From NCBI GenBank assembly GCA_004352715.1, contig SCFE01000080.1:469997-533996 (forward strand): a DNA stretch of 64,000 bases. The letters run 5' to 3'. This stretch comes from Hofstenia miamia (Eukaryota > Xenacoelomorpha > Acoela). The translations under genes were made by a program, and so were the position numbers. Below, piece after piece: positions 23,475 to 35,833 of this stretch. The notes under the pieces are model-generated. The model was not told the origin of the DNA. It searched no databases and saw nothing but the letters and a program-made list of their open reading frames with translations. Position 1 is the first letter of the stretch. Each line of letters starts with the position of its first letter.

Positions 23475-24417
23475 ATAAAATTTCACATAATTAGTGAAGG
23501 GTGGTGTTTGAAATAATAAATATCCTTCATTCCCTTACTTAATCTGTATAAAAGGTGTCCTAATATAACTAGTAATAGGAATTATATCCAAGCAACAACT
23601 TGCTTAAATATGATTGGTTGGTGCAGTTCTGTCGCTATCATTCAGTGGAAATCTTACCGCGGGATTGTTCAATGATTTATATTGTCGAGGTGACAATGGT
23701 GATTGAAATTTTAAACTAGAACTGCAATTTAGCGTCCAAATCACTTATAATTGATGACAATCAACGTATAACTTTCAAAATTAGATTTTTTACTTAATAA
23801 TCACAAGAAAATTTCACTTAATTTACAAAAATTGATGTATAGAAATAACATTAAAATAGAAATAAATAAATGTTGAACTAAATACAGTCAATTTCGTAAA
23901 TTCAGATGTAAATTTTGTATNTTTCAAAATTAGATTTTTTACTTAACAATCACAAGAAAATTTCACTTAATTTACAAAAATGGATGTATAGAAATAACAT
24001 TAAAATAGAAATAAATAAATGTTGAAGTAATTATAGTCAATTTAGTAAATTCAGATGTAAATTTTGTATTTGGCTAACCTATATTGATCAGTTTCAAAAC
24101 CTTTAAAACTGACCATCTGTAATAAACTGTAATACACTGATTCAATTCGTCATTTTGTCAAGATTTTTCTTATAAATTTTTCACACTACTAATATGATCT
24201 CTATGATAATTGAGTGACATAACGCCAATTGCATTGTGAGCATTGCTAATTGTTTCTGGAAATAAAATGTTGTATTTATATTATCTGGTAAATTTTTAGA
24301 TAATGATTTATATGCTTGAAATTAAAGTTATATGTAACATATGCAATACAAACATATAAATTTTAGAATTATATCATATTCCACTTCCCCCATTAATAAG
24401 TGCACTGCACGCCACTG

Positions 24418-25245
24418 GATTATTGTCATCTGATAATTTATCAGCTGATAAAAGACGATAGTCTGAACGGTACTAAAACTAGTCAAATAGCTACTTGAAA
24501 CTAATTGCTTACTTCTCAAGTAGGGAACAGACTTCCAAAACATAAATTATTGTCGTTGAAATATTTCAACTTCAAAATATGCAAACAATGTTTACATTCC
24601 AAGACAAACCAATCCATAAACAGATGTTGTTGTTTTTCTTACTTTTTTTGACTATAGTCAAAAGACTAATCATGTGGCACCCCCTTAATTAATAGCAAAC
24701 AGTAACTCACTTATTATCAGATGGTGAGTAATAGCAGAACAAAATATTAAACAACACTACGATGTCTGATTTTTAAATTACGCAAATAAAATGGATTCCT
24801 CGAACGAATCAAAATACAAATAAATATTAAATCAATAATTATACAATTACTATCATCAAATATTGGACATGAATGGACACAAATTGTCATTTTACAATTT
24901 TAGATGCAAATATACTACAATATGCACACTGCACATTTACATGATTTATGCAAGTCAAAATATAAATTTTGAGTAAGTTTAAATACATATATTATTTTAT
25001 TGACCTTTACTTGAGTTAACCAAACTAAAGAAATACATAATGGCAGATTGCTATTGCAACTATTTAAAAATTATTATTACTAATTAATGGTCATCTATAA
25101 TTTCTATATATATAAAGATGAAATCGTTTTATAGTATCATACAAATACATACTAAATCTACACTTTGAAAAATTAAAGTCTTATTAAATTAATGCAAATA
25201 GTTGATATATAAAAAATAACAAATTGTATTTTGCCAGAAATATAT
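24418..25245. other. No gene seen; downstream of a terminal exon
   Basis: AT-rich. The part next to 25246 would be the 3' untranslated region of the minus-strand exon there; only a weak AATAAG-type signal is visible. Confidence 0.4.
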
Positions 25246-25346
25246 TTATAGGCCTACCAGTTTGAAATTTGGGTCACGTATTGCCATCACTTTTTCGTAT
25301 TTATGTTGGAGCTGTTTAATTCCGTTATTAATACTGGCGTGACTGG
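25246..25346 (-). CDS. Likely terminal exon of a host gene
   Basis: On the minus strand TTTTTTTGTTTTACTATAG is a textbook acceptor ending just before 25346. The exon then stays open to TAA (25246-25248) with balanced composition in very AT-rich DNA. It encodes about 33 residues, mostly a helical charged segment (KQLQHKYEKVMAIRDPNF) ending in KLVGL. I cannot name the protein. Since transcription runs toward lower coordinates and this exon is terminal, it belongs to a different gene from the internal exon at 17761-17946. The next exon upstream was not found between here and the (TA)n at 25511. Confidence 0.5.
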
Positions 25347-25510
25347 CTATAGTAAAACAAAAAAATTTAAAATTCAAAAATCGAATTATTTAAATTGTCA
25401 TATTGTAGGTATGTGTATAAGCTAACCATGACGGAAATTTGAAGTCAGTTCAGACCATACAGGCGAAATGAATTGATGCTGGCGCTAGCAACTGTGACAA
25501 AAAGCCTCAC

Positions 25511-25536
25511 TTATATATATATATATATATATATAT
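25511..25536. repeat. (TA)n ending at a single N
   Basis: TA repeat followed by one N (25537). The hAT-like repeat copy starts right after the N, so the join may be artificial. Confidence 0.9.
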
Positions 25537-25537
25537 N

Positions 25538-26404
25538 TTGATTTAATATTATGAACAGCAATAATAATCAATATCCTATTACTTAAATTTGCGTCGTAAT
25601 AATTGCTCAACTGTACCTTAATTGTGATAATTGGTATTGATAAAAAAACAATGTTTCTCAATTATAACTGAAAACAGTCCGCGCAACTGTCTGCCGCTTC
25701 CTTTATCATTATCACACTTTGTTAACGTAATTGACAAAATCTCCAACCAATCAAAATTCGAAAATACTACGAGAGGACCGCGGAAATCTTACCGCGGGAT
25801 TGTTCAATGATTTATATTGTCGAGGTGACAATGGTGATTGAAATTTTAAACTAGAACTGCAATTTAGCCTCCAAATCACTTATAATTGATGACAATCAAC
25901 GTATAACTTTCAAAATTAGATTTTTTACTTAATAATCACAAGAAAATTTCACTTAATTTACAAAAATTGATGTATAGAAATAACATTAAAATAGAAATAA
26001 ATAAATGTTGAAGTAAATACAGTCAATTTAGTAAATTCAGATGTAAATTTTGTATTTGGCTAACCTATATTGATCAGTTTCAAAACCTTTAAAACTGACC
26101 ATCTGTAATAAACTGTAATACACTGATTCAATTCGTCATTTTATCAAAAATTTTCTTATAACTTTTTCACACTACTAATATGATCTTCAAGATAATTGGG
26201 CGACAAAACGTCAATTGCATTGTGAGCATTGCTAATTGTTTCTGGAAATAAAATGTTGTATTTATATTATCTGGTAAATTTTTTAGATAATGATTTATAT
26301 GCTTGAAATTAAAGTTATATGCAACATATGCAATACAAACATATAAATTTTAGAATTATATCATATTCCGCTTCCCCCATTATTATGTGCACTGCACGCC
26401 ACTG
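25538..26404. mobile_element. hAT-like element, second copy, left-truncated
   Basis: Colinear with 18488-18737 plus 23647-24417 at high identity, without the Mutator-like insertion. It ends at the same CACTGCACGCCACTG terminus. Its left part is missing at the single N. It shows the uninterrupted ACCGCGGAAATCTTACCGCG site. Confidence 0.8.
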
Positions 26405-28095
26405 ATATATATATGGAATAGAGTAGTTATGGTTGAAAGTGGACATTTGTTGTTCAAATCATTGCAGTTGAACAAGTTCGAGTAAGTAAAAATAGACCTG
26501 TTATAAAAGCTGATATCATTTTACTTTTAAAAATTTATCAGTTTCATAAATTATTTATTAATATTCTACAAAATCGTGAATCTTTGGCAATTTCTTTTGT
26601 TAATTTTCTCCACAAAATCAATTTTTTTCTAAAAATTTATTAATATTCATTTATTATTGTTTTACTTTTCGTATGATTATTGTTGATCTAAATTTATTAA
26701 GGAAACAAAAATTTTAATACATTCTCTCTACCCGGACCGATGACAGTTTAAGATAAAAAGTATAATTTATGAAAATAAGAAACAATCATTTATTTCTCCC
26801 TTTGAGTTTTAGTTCACTAATCTCGACCATTACATATAAATATTTTGACTTAATATATGCTTATATCTTTTACTAACGTCGTTACAAAGAATGCGGATAG
26901 TGCAAGGAATAAAAGCCCTACAATTTAACAGAGGGTGCATGATTGCTTTATCGGCAACATCAGATATGATGTTGGGAATTTTGCTGAAAACTTTACTAAT
27001 CGCAACCGTTTAAGTTGCTTAAGCTTAATTTAAATAACAATGATAAAATACGAAACTTCATTCTAGTCGTATAACTAAACAAGACACTATGTAGTAACAG
27101 TTTTCTTATACAAAAGTAATTATTCGTTAGGATAAATATCAGATAAAATATACAATAGAATCGTGTAGCTTGGATTAAGCAGAACACCGATTAAGTTTAA
27201 GAATAGCTAAAAGTAAACAATTCGAAAAAGTTAAAAGGTTAAAGTAGTTAATTTAATATCAATAAATTGAGAGCTTTTTAATAAACGCCTTTCCGGCACT
27301 TTTTCCTTACTTGATTTTTTCTTCTGCTTTTGTCATAAATTTTGCCGAATCAGGTTTGTTTAATTTAAATTTCAAACGGAAACTAACCTGTTTGATTATT
27401 TTATTATGGCAAACGAGTGACTTGAGGGTTTAAATCTTCTGTTAGGACTGAACTAAACTCATTTTGTTCTAGACTATTCGTCAAAAGGTTAACCGATTAA
27501 TTTAGTTTGTTACAATTTCTTAATTAAAATGAATTTAATTTTAACAAATAACTAATTTTTAACTATTTTGGGAAAACGTCACTTTAAATTAGCTTAATTT
27601 TCAATTTTAGCTCCACTAATAGCATTTTCATTACTGAAAAAGGTGCTTGATGACATCATCAATGATTTTACATGAAATTACTATGCTAGTTTATTCATTT
27701 ATGCATGCAGCTGCTAAAAATGCTTGTTGATTAGGGTCATTGTGGGATTTTGCACCGATACTTTAACCATCACATATATTTCTACCCTATGCCCCAATAG
27801 ATATGAGCAAACCCCTTTTGAACAAAATAGAGCTTTTTGAAAACATCTAAAGCAATTTTTAAATATTCCTTCCTGTAGTTTGTAATTTTTAAGAATTTGT
27901 CTGAATATTAGAAAATTCTATGTTCAGATACAGCTTTTTCAAAATGGTAGATATTTATGACCAGGGTTTCTTCTTAAAACATAGCAGTGTTTACATTCTT
28001 CCTTAATTTTGGCTATTTTAATAATTATTATATAATTAGAATACATCTATTAATATCTATATCAAATTCAGTTAAGAAAATATTTGACCAAGCTG

Positions 28096-28098
<3 letters not shown>
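26405..28098. other. No certain gene; coding-like patch at 26880-27030
   Basis: AT-rich. At 26883-27031 both strands have open frames with natural composition. On the plus strand a TTTAACAG acceptor precedes an open stretch with HDCFIGNIRYDVGNFAENF. On the minus strand 59 codons with KIPNIISDVADKA are open. Only one can be real and I cannot choose. The rest shows nothing. Confidence 0.3.
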
Positions 28099-28129
<31 letters not shown>

Positions 28130-28362
28130 NNNNNNNNNNNNNNNNNNNNNNNNNNNNNNNNNNNNNNNNNNNNNNNNNNNNNNNNNNNNNNNNNNNNNNN
28201 NNNNNNNNNNNNNNNNNNNNNNNNNNNNNNNNNNNNNNNNNNNNNNNNNNNNNNNNNNNNNNNNNNNNNNNNNNNNNNNNNNNNNNNNNNNNNNNNNNNN
28301 NNNNNNNNNNNNNNNNNNNNNNNNNNNNNNNNNNNNNNNNNNNNNNNNNNNNNNNNNNNNNN

Positions 28363-28392
<30 letters not shown>
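28099..28392. repeat. (TA)n with 233-N gap
   Basis: TA repeat on both sides of a gap at 28130-28362. Confidence 0.9.
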
Positions 28393-28396
<4 letters not shown>

Positions 28397-28671
28397 TGTG
28401 TGATTCAATTATAATTATTAAGAAGGGCTCGAAGTTATCTGCCCAATTTTTGTTGTGATAACAAAATAGTATTAATTATTTTCAAATCAATGTTATTTTG
28501 ATATTGATAGATTTACAAACAAATTATTGTTATTTATAAAACAATATCGTATAGAAGATTAATATAATTACCAAGCTTAAAAGTTAGTGCCGAAGCATAA
28601 ATTTTGCTACCCAGCCCCCCCCCAAAGACTTTAGCATCAATATTACCTTAATTCACTTTACACTAATTTTC

Positions 28672-28676
<5 letters not shown>

Positions 28677-28714
<38 letters not shown>
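28677..28714. repeat. (TA)n microsatellite
   Basis: Uninterrupted TA repeat, preceded at 28612 by a C9 homopolymer. Confidence 0.9.
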
Positions 28715-28717
<3 letters not shown>

Positions 28718-29544
28718 AATAATAGCCATAACATCAGTTGTAGTCTAGACTGATAATATAATTTTCCAAATACATGTTTACAAATTGCCTAAACTTTGCA
28801 TAAATTATTTTGTTATTACAAATTATCAATTTTTATTAACGAACAGTAGAAATATTTCTACGAATTTGCTTAATGAATTGTAAATAATTTATGTGCGTTT
28901 GTCTTTTCAACCACTTATCGAGACGACTGTCAACATTTTGTTGACATCACATGTCTTATTTCAATATTGGTGTGTCGTTCAAAGTTATTTTAAAGGTGCA
29001 TTCACAAAGTTATGTAATTCAAAAGTAAGCTATTTTAAAGTTGTATAAATGGCATATTCATGAACAATTACAGGAAGCGCCACTTCAGATTTCTATGTTT
29101 GTTTCTAAGAGTCGGTATTTAGAAAAAAATTACGTTTGAAAACGTTAATAGAAATCAGCTCTTCTACATAACATTCATTTATGAAATAAGATTGCAAAAA
29201 ATATTCTAGACGGAGCGCTAAAGTCCAGGTACTTGCACTATGAGCATAAACTGAAGGTTTAGCATATTTTAAGAATGAATTCATTATAAGTGATCTCAAA
29301 GTATGCCTCAGGTATGTCAACAATGTGTTACCAGAAAGTAAATAACATTTGGAGTTTGAAATGATCTTTAAATTTAAATTTAAGATACATGTTTATATGT
29401 TCAAATTTTTAATACTTTAGAGATCACGTCAACATTTACATCAGTCTTAAATTTACAAATAATTATTTACAATAGTCTTAGCTTTATAGATAATTAAAAT
29501 TACATTGGTCTTAAATTATATGTAATCAAACAAATATATTCAAA
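28715..29544. other. No gene seen
   Basis: AT-rich sequence. Near 29440-29520 the word CTTAAATTTA/AGTCTTA recurs loosely. Nothing supportable. Confidence 0.45.
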
Positions 29545-31190
29545 TCAGGTAGATAGAGAAGAAATGAAGAGAAGGGATAAGTGAGTAGTGGTAACTTTAA
29601 TGTTGAGGATCCCTGTGGCGGAGATTTTGCAATAATTGCGCAAGCAGTGCAGTGAGCTAAAACAATCCGTAAAGGAGTAAAAAAATCCTTCTTTGCTATG
29701 TTGTTTACTCAATTGAATAGTTAATCTGCTCGCAATCGTTGTGAGTGTTTTCATAGATTCAATGCCCCATGAACCATAGGCTGTTACAGGAACAGGAAGA
29801 CACTCCCAACCAAGCTCTGAGCATTTATCGTCATTGCTGTTATGATTTCTCTGCTCTGCTTGTTCTAAAACATTGCTTGAAATTGCACTCGCTTCAGTTA
29901 AGAATTGATTATTGAGTGTGTGTGCCACTGTCACACCTATTACTCCTGACTTCCCAAGTGACCAAACAGGAATATGAACATCTTCTGGGCGTGAGAGGGT
30001 TTCAGCAAGATTAGCTCCTTGTTCTAGAATTGGGTTGAGATGTGCTCGCCTGCAAGATTTGGATAGTGTTCTTTAGTGAATTATGTTTAAGAATGATATC
30101 ACTACCTTTCCAAGAAGTTAAAGCATGATGACCTAATGGGTCAAGTGCTTTATCTGGACATAATAAGCACGTTGCATCATCCGGAGCAAGACGGAAGCCC
30201 AGTGTAAGTCTAATAAGCACTTGCACCTCATCTGCTTCCAGCCGTTATCCCTGGCCAGGTGATGGAACTACAGATATCTAATCAGAGAAGCGGGTGTTAC
30301 AAACTGCAAGAAGACTAATTGAATCAGCTATACTGCAAGAGCTCTCAAGTAGATCATTAAGACTTCTTTTATCAATAGCTGTAGATAATATAGATTGATT
30401 CTTGCATCTGACATCCGAGCTATCGCACTGATCAAGCATTTCAACGCGACTGTTAATTTTTTGGAAAGAATCTTCTAAACAAACACCTTATCCAAATGAC
30501 GTTACTAACGCTATGCGTAAAGCTGGAGAAACTTGGATTAGTGAACGCAAACCCATTCCACCAAATGACAGGCTTAAACGAGTTTGCTTTCTTCCACGTT
30601 CTGTGAGTTATGTTACAGTGCATTCCTCAAAGCATTTCATGACGGACTCATTAAAAGCACTTAGAGCATTATGAACTTGTTCAGATGGACAACAACGAAT
30701 AATGTGAGAAAGCCTGCAGAAACCCCCACATTGTCGTCATTGTCGTAACAAGGTCATAGCTACTTGAGTGTCATCAAGAAGAGAAATTCGTTTAGAAGTT
30801 TCCTAGCCTCATTAGTTTTCTTTATGATAAATTTATTGCAATATTTATCATTACTAATAGGTGCACCAAGTATTTCTATGTTGGGATGATTAGATTTTTT
30901 CAAATGGAAAGTTTGAAAGATCCAAACAACTGAATATCTCACATTCTTAAGATTAATTTTTTAGCTTCTTCAACAATTTATTAACAACTTAGTCAAGATT
31001 ATCTGGTTCCACAGAGTAAGCCATCATCAAGATACCACATGTTGAATTTAAGTCCATCCACTTTGTCCAATTGAAGAATCAACCTGTGTAATGCAATTGC
31101 AAAAAGCATTAGACCTAGGGGTCACCTTGCTGCACTCTACTAGCTGATAGAAATGTTCCAAGAACATGTCATAGTCGAACATGACTTTTG
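29545..31190 (-). pseudogene. RLE-type non-LTR retrotransposon (R2/HERO-like), broken
   Basis: Minus-strand remains of one long retrotransposon ORF, which would copy RNA into a nicked chromosomal site. Reverse transcriptase motifs come first: RVQQGDP near 31121-31138, then GLMLFAIAL in a shifted frame, and the catalytic YLDD box in MWYLDDGLL near 31020. A block at 30760-30942 has NIEILGAPISNDKY, typical of the thumb region of this group. Next (30011-30226) is a zinc-finger-like CLLCPDKALDPLGHHAL, in which the last Cys of the usual CCHC is Ser, followed by RHN-like KHNSLKN. The restriction-like endonuclease region then follows (RPEDVHI and IGVTVAHTLN), and finally GWECLPVPVTAYGSWGIES. Many frameshifts and stops mean it is dead. 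Clade placement is from motif order, not a tree. Confidence 0.75.
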
Positions 31191-31829
31191 TAGCAGAAGG
31201 TAACCCAAGGGATAAATTATGGGAAATTTTCTACGCATATACTGTATATTCAAACGATTTTATTAAAATTACTGAATAAATAACTGCAATGCTTACTAGT
31301 AAAATTTTAGTAACATAATAAATCATTAAATTTTCAGTTATAAATATTCAACGAAAATATTAATTGATATTTATTGAAAATTTCAATTGGATTATTTGGT
31401 AAATCCTTAAAAAGTTGAATTACTGCGTATGGTATAATTGTTAGCAGAATGGCTTGGAAGCTGAGAGGAGAATATGGGTGGGGGTATCGAAGAAGTGTGA
31501 GGAAGCCAGAATGCTCAATCTAACCTACGGAATATTTATGTATTATTTGTTACTACTTCTTTCTGAACAGATAATAATAGAATATCTGCAAGATCATCAA
31601 TTTGTCTACTTACAGAAAAGGAAGTTTCAGTTGTTAAAATTCTGAAATTGCAAAGACAGCACCAAGCATGCTGTAAAATGCATTGGTGTTGTTGAGGGTG
31701 CACAAAATGTATTTGACTTCCTCCAATCAAATTTAAGATGTGGGAAATTTTTCCTTTAGATTTCCAATGGTGAATATTTAGCTAAAAATTTTTCATTTCA
31801 AAAATTCAAAAATCAAAATTCTACAATAC
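31191..31829. other. No gene seen
   Basis: AT-rich; probably includes the lost 5' part of the retrotransposon above. A 63-codon open stretch at 31454-31645 has no motif. Confidence 0.4.
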
Positions 31830-32160
31830 TTGTTAAGCCCTTCAATATTTCTGTAGAGTTTTGACACATTATACGCCACTCAATTTAATCCCTCTACCTA
31901 AATATATATTTAAACTTCATCTTAGGCAAATTTGAAAAATTCCATTTTATTCTATCTATTAACCTTAAACCCCTCAGTATAACATTAAANACAATACTTG
32001 TTAAGCCCTTCAATATTTCTGTAGAGTTTTGACACATTATACGCCACTCAATTTAATCCCTCTACCTAAATATATTGCAAAATATATATTTAAACTTCAT
32101 CTTAGGCAAATTTGAAAAATTCCATTGTATTCTATCTATTAACCTTAAACCCCTCAGCAT
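31825..32160. repeat. Direct duplication around a single N
   Basis: About 160 bases before the N at 31990 (from ACAATACTTGTTAAGCCC) are repeated almost exactly after it, with one small insertion (TATTGCAAAA). A single N between two overlapping copies is more likely a failed contig merge than a biological tandem repeat. Confidence 0.7.
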
Positions 32161-32389
32161 AACATTAAAAGCGAAACTTTAAGAACACATTTTCGAGCAA
32201 TTCCAATACGGAGTTATTCGGAAATTGTATATCCATGACTGAATGTGCTTCATTCAATGATGTAAAAAAATATTCTTGTACCAGAATATGCCCTTGAAAA
32301 AATTAACTATTTTTAAGAGAAATTGCTGATTTTTTTAGAAACAGGTACATTCAACTCAGAGAATTAGAGAGTTTAATTTACCAACATAC

Positions 32390-34860
32390 CAGTGACGGCT
32401 CTTGCATGTAAAAGCTAGGCAAGCAAATATCATTAAGTAACCAAATTAGTATAAATGATAAACATGAAAAATATATTGATATGTGGAATCCCTGAGGCGA
32501 TATTTTCAGAAAGATATCTGTAATAATATTATTTAAAAATAAGATTAGTTCTGCGCTTTATTTAATAAATCATTTTCAAAACAAATTGCTAATAATTCTT
32601 CTCAGATGTGTATAAGAGAAATTTGCTTAAATTTTATTTAAACCAAAATAATCGTTCTGCAGACGCTGCTCAAAATCCAATAGTTTGTTTTATGTCGAAT
32701 ATTTACAAATTTCAGGTAAGGTAGTTGAAAAAATCACGCATATAAGCATTTTGTGGATTTACAATTGAAAGCATGCTAATGATAGGCAAATTTGAGCTTA
32801 ATTGCAAAATTTTTCAAGATTGAGAAAATTAGAATAGAAATTTAAAATAGAAAATGGCATCTGAGGGAAATCACATTTAAAATGCTCAAATTTTTCAAAA
32901 TTTAATAATTCTATAAAACAGCATTTGCATAGGGATGTGAAACTGACCTCCATTTGAGTGCATATGACGCCAATTTATTTCGAAATATGTCACTCTTAAA
33001 TTATTCAAGTTACATTTGATTTTTGAATGAATTGGTTGCACACTAGTAGAAATAATTAATCTTTCAATAAATTTCCTATAAATTTTCTAATTTCTGTTTA
33101 AGAAAAACAAATGTCTACTGTATTCATATTTAAAAATTTGTGCAAGGAATCCTTGGGATAAAAAATGCGAGAAAATCATTATCCCAGGAGCCTCGCTCAA
33201 ACATATTCTGTTTCCGACACTGCTTCTGCTTGAATAGAAAAATGTTTCTGATTGAAATTTAAATAATAAATATTGTGGGTTAAACCAACCAAAATTGTAA
33301 GGTCCTGTCCGTGACCCGTTGAAAAAAGAGCCAATTTTTTTTCAAAATGTATGGTTCTATAATACGTTTTTCATTATTTTTGCTATCATTATTGTTTCAA
33401 AATATTCAATAACGTATTTCCAAACACCTTTTTATTTTCAGAAATATTACGATTGATGTTATTGACGTAAAAATTAAAAAATATAACAAAATTTGAGGCT
33501 AACACTGGCAGTAAAGTATACGCTGTTTTACAAATTTACAGAACATATAAAACAGTCACTGATATTGCTTTTTAGTTTTAACGTTAAGTTATTGCAATTT
33601 AGTTTGTTAAACTAACCTTTTTGGCAATAAAAATTTCAATGTCTACTTTTAAAATATTCTATTAAAATGTTCTTTAAATGACATTAACTGTTCTTGTTCT
33701 AAAAATCTTCAAATATAAAATGTTAGATAAAACCTAGAAGATAGAAAGCAGATAATAGATAATATTCATTGGAGATAGAAAAGTTGTGAAACCTTAATTA
33801 ATTTTTTTGCAAGAAAGTCACAGACGATGTAGGAGAAAATATAATACAAAGTTTAAGGCTAGAAAGATGTATATATGTAACTTTTTTATAATAATGCATT
33901 ATTTTTCTATCCTTTTCTATGGGGATTGGTTCAATTGTGGAGAAAAACACCTCATCGATTCCATATTCTATGACATCTCTTTCGCGTTTTTGGAAAATTA
34001 CATCCATCAATAACACACGTGTTACTACATCAATCCAACCTAGTAAAAATACTTTTAAGAGTGTTTTATATATTGGTCACAGACGGGATATTGTCTTTAG
34101 AGAACTTCTAGCTTAATAGGTACTTCTCAACTGAAACTGTTTTTTTTCGATAAACTAACGGCATGTCTCCATCTTTAAACCTAAGGATTAATTTCCTCCA
34201 CACACAAGTGTTTTGTCGTTTATTTTATATAACACTATTGTCACGGACGGTAAAGAAATTTGATTGTCCATTCGTTACGTTGGAATTAGTTACCCTAAAT
34301 GGTACTTTTTCCAATATTTTTGACTTGGGTAAAGATCCTAAGTAATTTCAGATAATTTTACAAGAATGTATGTGTTCATGGGAAACCTAGAAACTGTCAA
34401 AACTATTTGGTCACGGATGGGACATTTTCTTCAACAAGTTTGAATGATCATATATATTTTTGTTAAAAATGCAATTAACGCAATTCATTTAAAAATGTTT
34501 ATGGGGAACCCTATTGTAAGGTCTAAACTACTTAATTAATAAAGAGGGGTGTGAAATTAAAGAGAATTCGAACTTAAAGCTTATGGACATTTTCAGAAAA
34601 TTGGACAAAAATAAGCTAAAAATGTCGTATACTTTTAATTTTTCGCTGAAAATAATTCCAACATATTACAATCCTTAAAAATGAGATATGATATTTCGAG
34701 ACTATGTTGTATTTAAAATATTACTTCCTGAAATCTACTGCAAACTAAGATTTTTAAGCTTTGATTTTGGGTATTTAGTGACGGACGGGACTGTACAATA
34801 TTTGTTCGGTCTTCCTTTTATGTTTGCTTTTGGGTTATTGAATTGAATGATAAAATAGTT
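32390..34860. mobile_element. hAT-like repeat, copy A, with a nested insertion
   Basis: It starts CAGTGACGGCTCTTGCATG, a hAT-type terminus. Homology to copy B (36568-37395) covers the start, the GCAAGCAAATAT box, the CTAATGATAG/GTTGATGATAG part and the CGCTCAAA to AAATAATAAATAT part. It resumes at ATGTTTGCTTTTGGG near 34822 after the inserted element at 33300-34793. The right terminus could not be found. Confidence 0.6.
33300..34793. mobile_element. TA-flanked inverted-repeat element with spaced motifs
   Basis: The ends are inverted repeats, AGGTCCTGTCCGTGAC on the left and CAGTCCCGTCCGTCAC in reverse on the right, both next to TA, as in Tc1/mariner-type elements. The 1,494-bp body has no recognisable transposase. 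The terminal word TCACGGACGGGAC recurs inside at about 34076, 34241 and 34411, always in the orientation of the right end. It sits inside copy A of a hAT-like repeat, and copy B lacks it, so it moved as a unit. Confidence 0.65.
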
Positions 34861-35833
34861 TATTACACATGCTTCGAATTTATTATGTTACATGTTTGTT
34901 TGGACTTGGCCGCAGTTGAATTGTTTTTAACCTTAAACAGGCTGGCATCCGTTTTAAAGAACAAACCCTTTACCACATTTACAAAGAAATTTCTCCAAGT
35001 TTATTATCAAATTTGCAAATCTTGGAGCATGGGTAGGTCTATTAGAGAATATACTTTAACGCAATGTTGAAAATTTCTATTAAAGCGTATTGCTGTGATT
35101 GAGGTTGTTGAAAAGCTTTAATAGTGTTTGTGTTATTAGGTTAAAAGTCAAAATGATGCATATTGATTATTGACTGATAACCCATTCACATTTTCATTAG
35201 TTTTCAAAGAAATTGGTTGTCTCCTGAAAAATTTTTTTTTAAACTTTCTCATTCTAAGTAAGGGCTTGATGCCCAACAGGTATATCTTCCAATTCCAAGC
35301 CGAAATTGTTCAATTCGTTTTAACAATTTAGCAATACGCGTTGCATTCAATATAAGTTGAGATAAAAAGGCTGACCCTAATTGCATTTTCTACCGCTAAG
35401 GCGCACCGTGCACAAAGTCAGAGGTTGTTGCGGAAAGGCGCGGTTGTAAGAGACAGAGCCAGGTCACGAATTTAAGAGGAAAAAAAAGAAGAGACAATTG
35501 TTTATCTTTTTAGATTAGAAATATCTTTATTAATTAGTGAATTATAAAGCTTAACATATTTTTTTGAAGTCATTACAGATTTTGAAAAATGCCTAGTGGA
35601 AATAGGGTTAACTGTTAAAATTATTTGTCAAATATTTGCTATCATATATAAAGAGAATTTGATTCCAGAATTAAACACATTAATTGTTTGCTGAAGCTGA
35701 TTATAATTTATACTAAATTCTATGTGGTCACTTTGTTTTCATATGACTATCAGGTTAGAATAATTAACATAATATTATGAACATGAATTGAGTGCATGCT
35801 CTTTTTGAGAATTTAATTATGTCTATTTCTCAG
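34861..35833. other. No gene seen; GC-rich patch at 35395-35470
   Basis: AT-rich apart from a short patch with CGCACCGTGCACAAAG and GGAAAGGCGCGG. The patch is not covered by a convincing ORF and may be a repeat end or a regulatory island. Confidence 0.35.

Larger units (their letters stand above)
18738..23646. mobile_element. Mutator-like (MULE-type) element, 4.9 kb
   Basis: The ends are long inverted repeats of about 170 bp (18738-18905 and 23475-23646). They start ACTGA(G/A)TGATAGCGA and include AACTGCAC, AACCAATCA and TTCCTATTACTAG, and later GATTAAGTAAG. They are flanked by the exact 9-bp duplication GGAAATCTT. Long inverted repeats with 9-bp duplications are the hallmark of Mutator-like elements. 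A second copy of the target (25788-25810) shows the empty site. The interior holds two 1,000-N gaps, another hAT-like end (20305-20322) and short tandem repeats. No transposase is recognisable, so superfamily assignment rests on the ends alone. Confidence 0.75.
18239..24417. mobile_element. hAT-like element interrupted by a Mutator-like element
   Basis: The left end reads CAGAGGCGTGCATTCAG and the right end, reversed, CAGTGGCGTGCAGTGCA, a short inverted repeat of the hAT type. The two outer parts (18239-18737 and 23647-24417) are the halves of one repeat. A second copy at 25538-26404 is colinear with them and lacks the 4.9 kb in between. No clear transposase ORF is left, so it was probably non-autonomous. 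The flanking 8-bp sequences do not match each other, so the target duplication has decayed or one end is misplaced. A single-N join at 23921 with a 150-base overlap inflates the right half. Confidence 0.6.
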
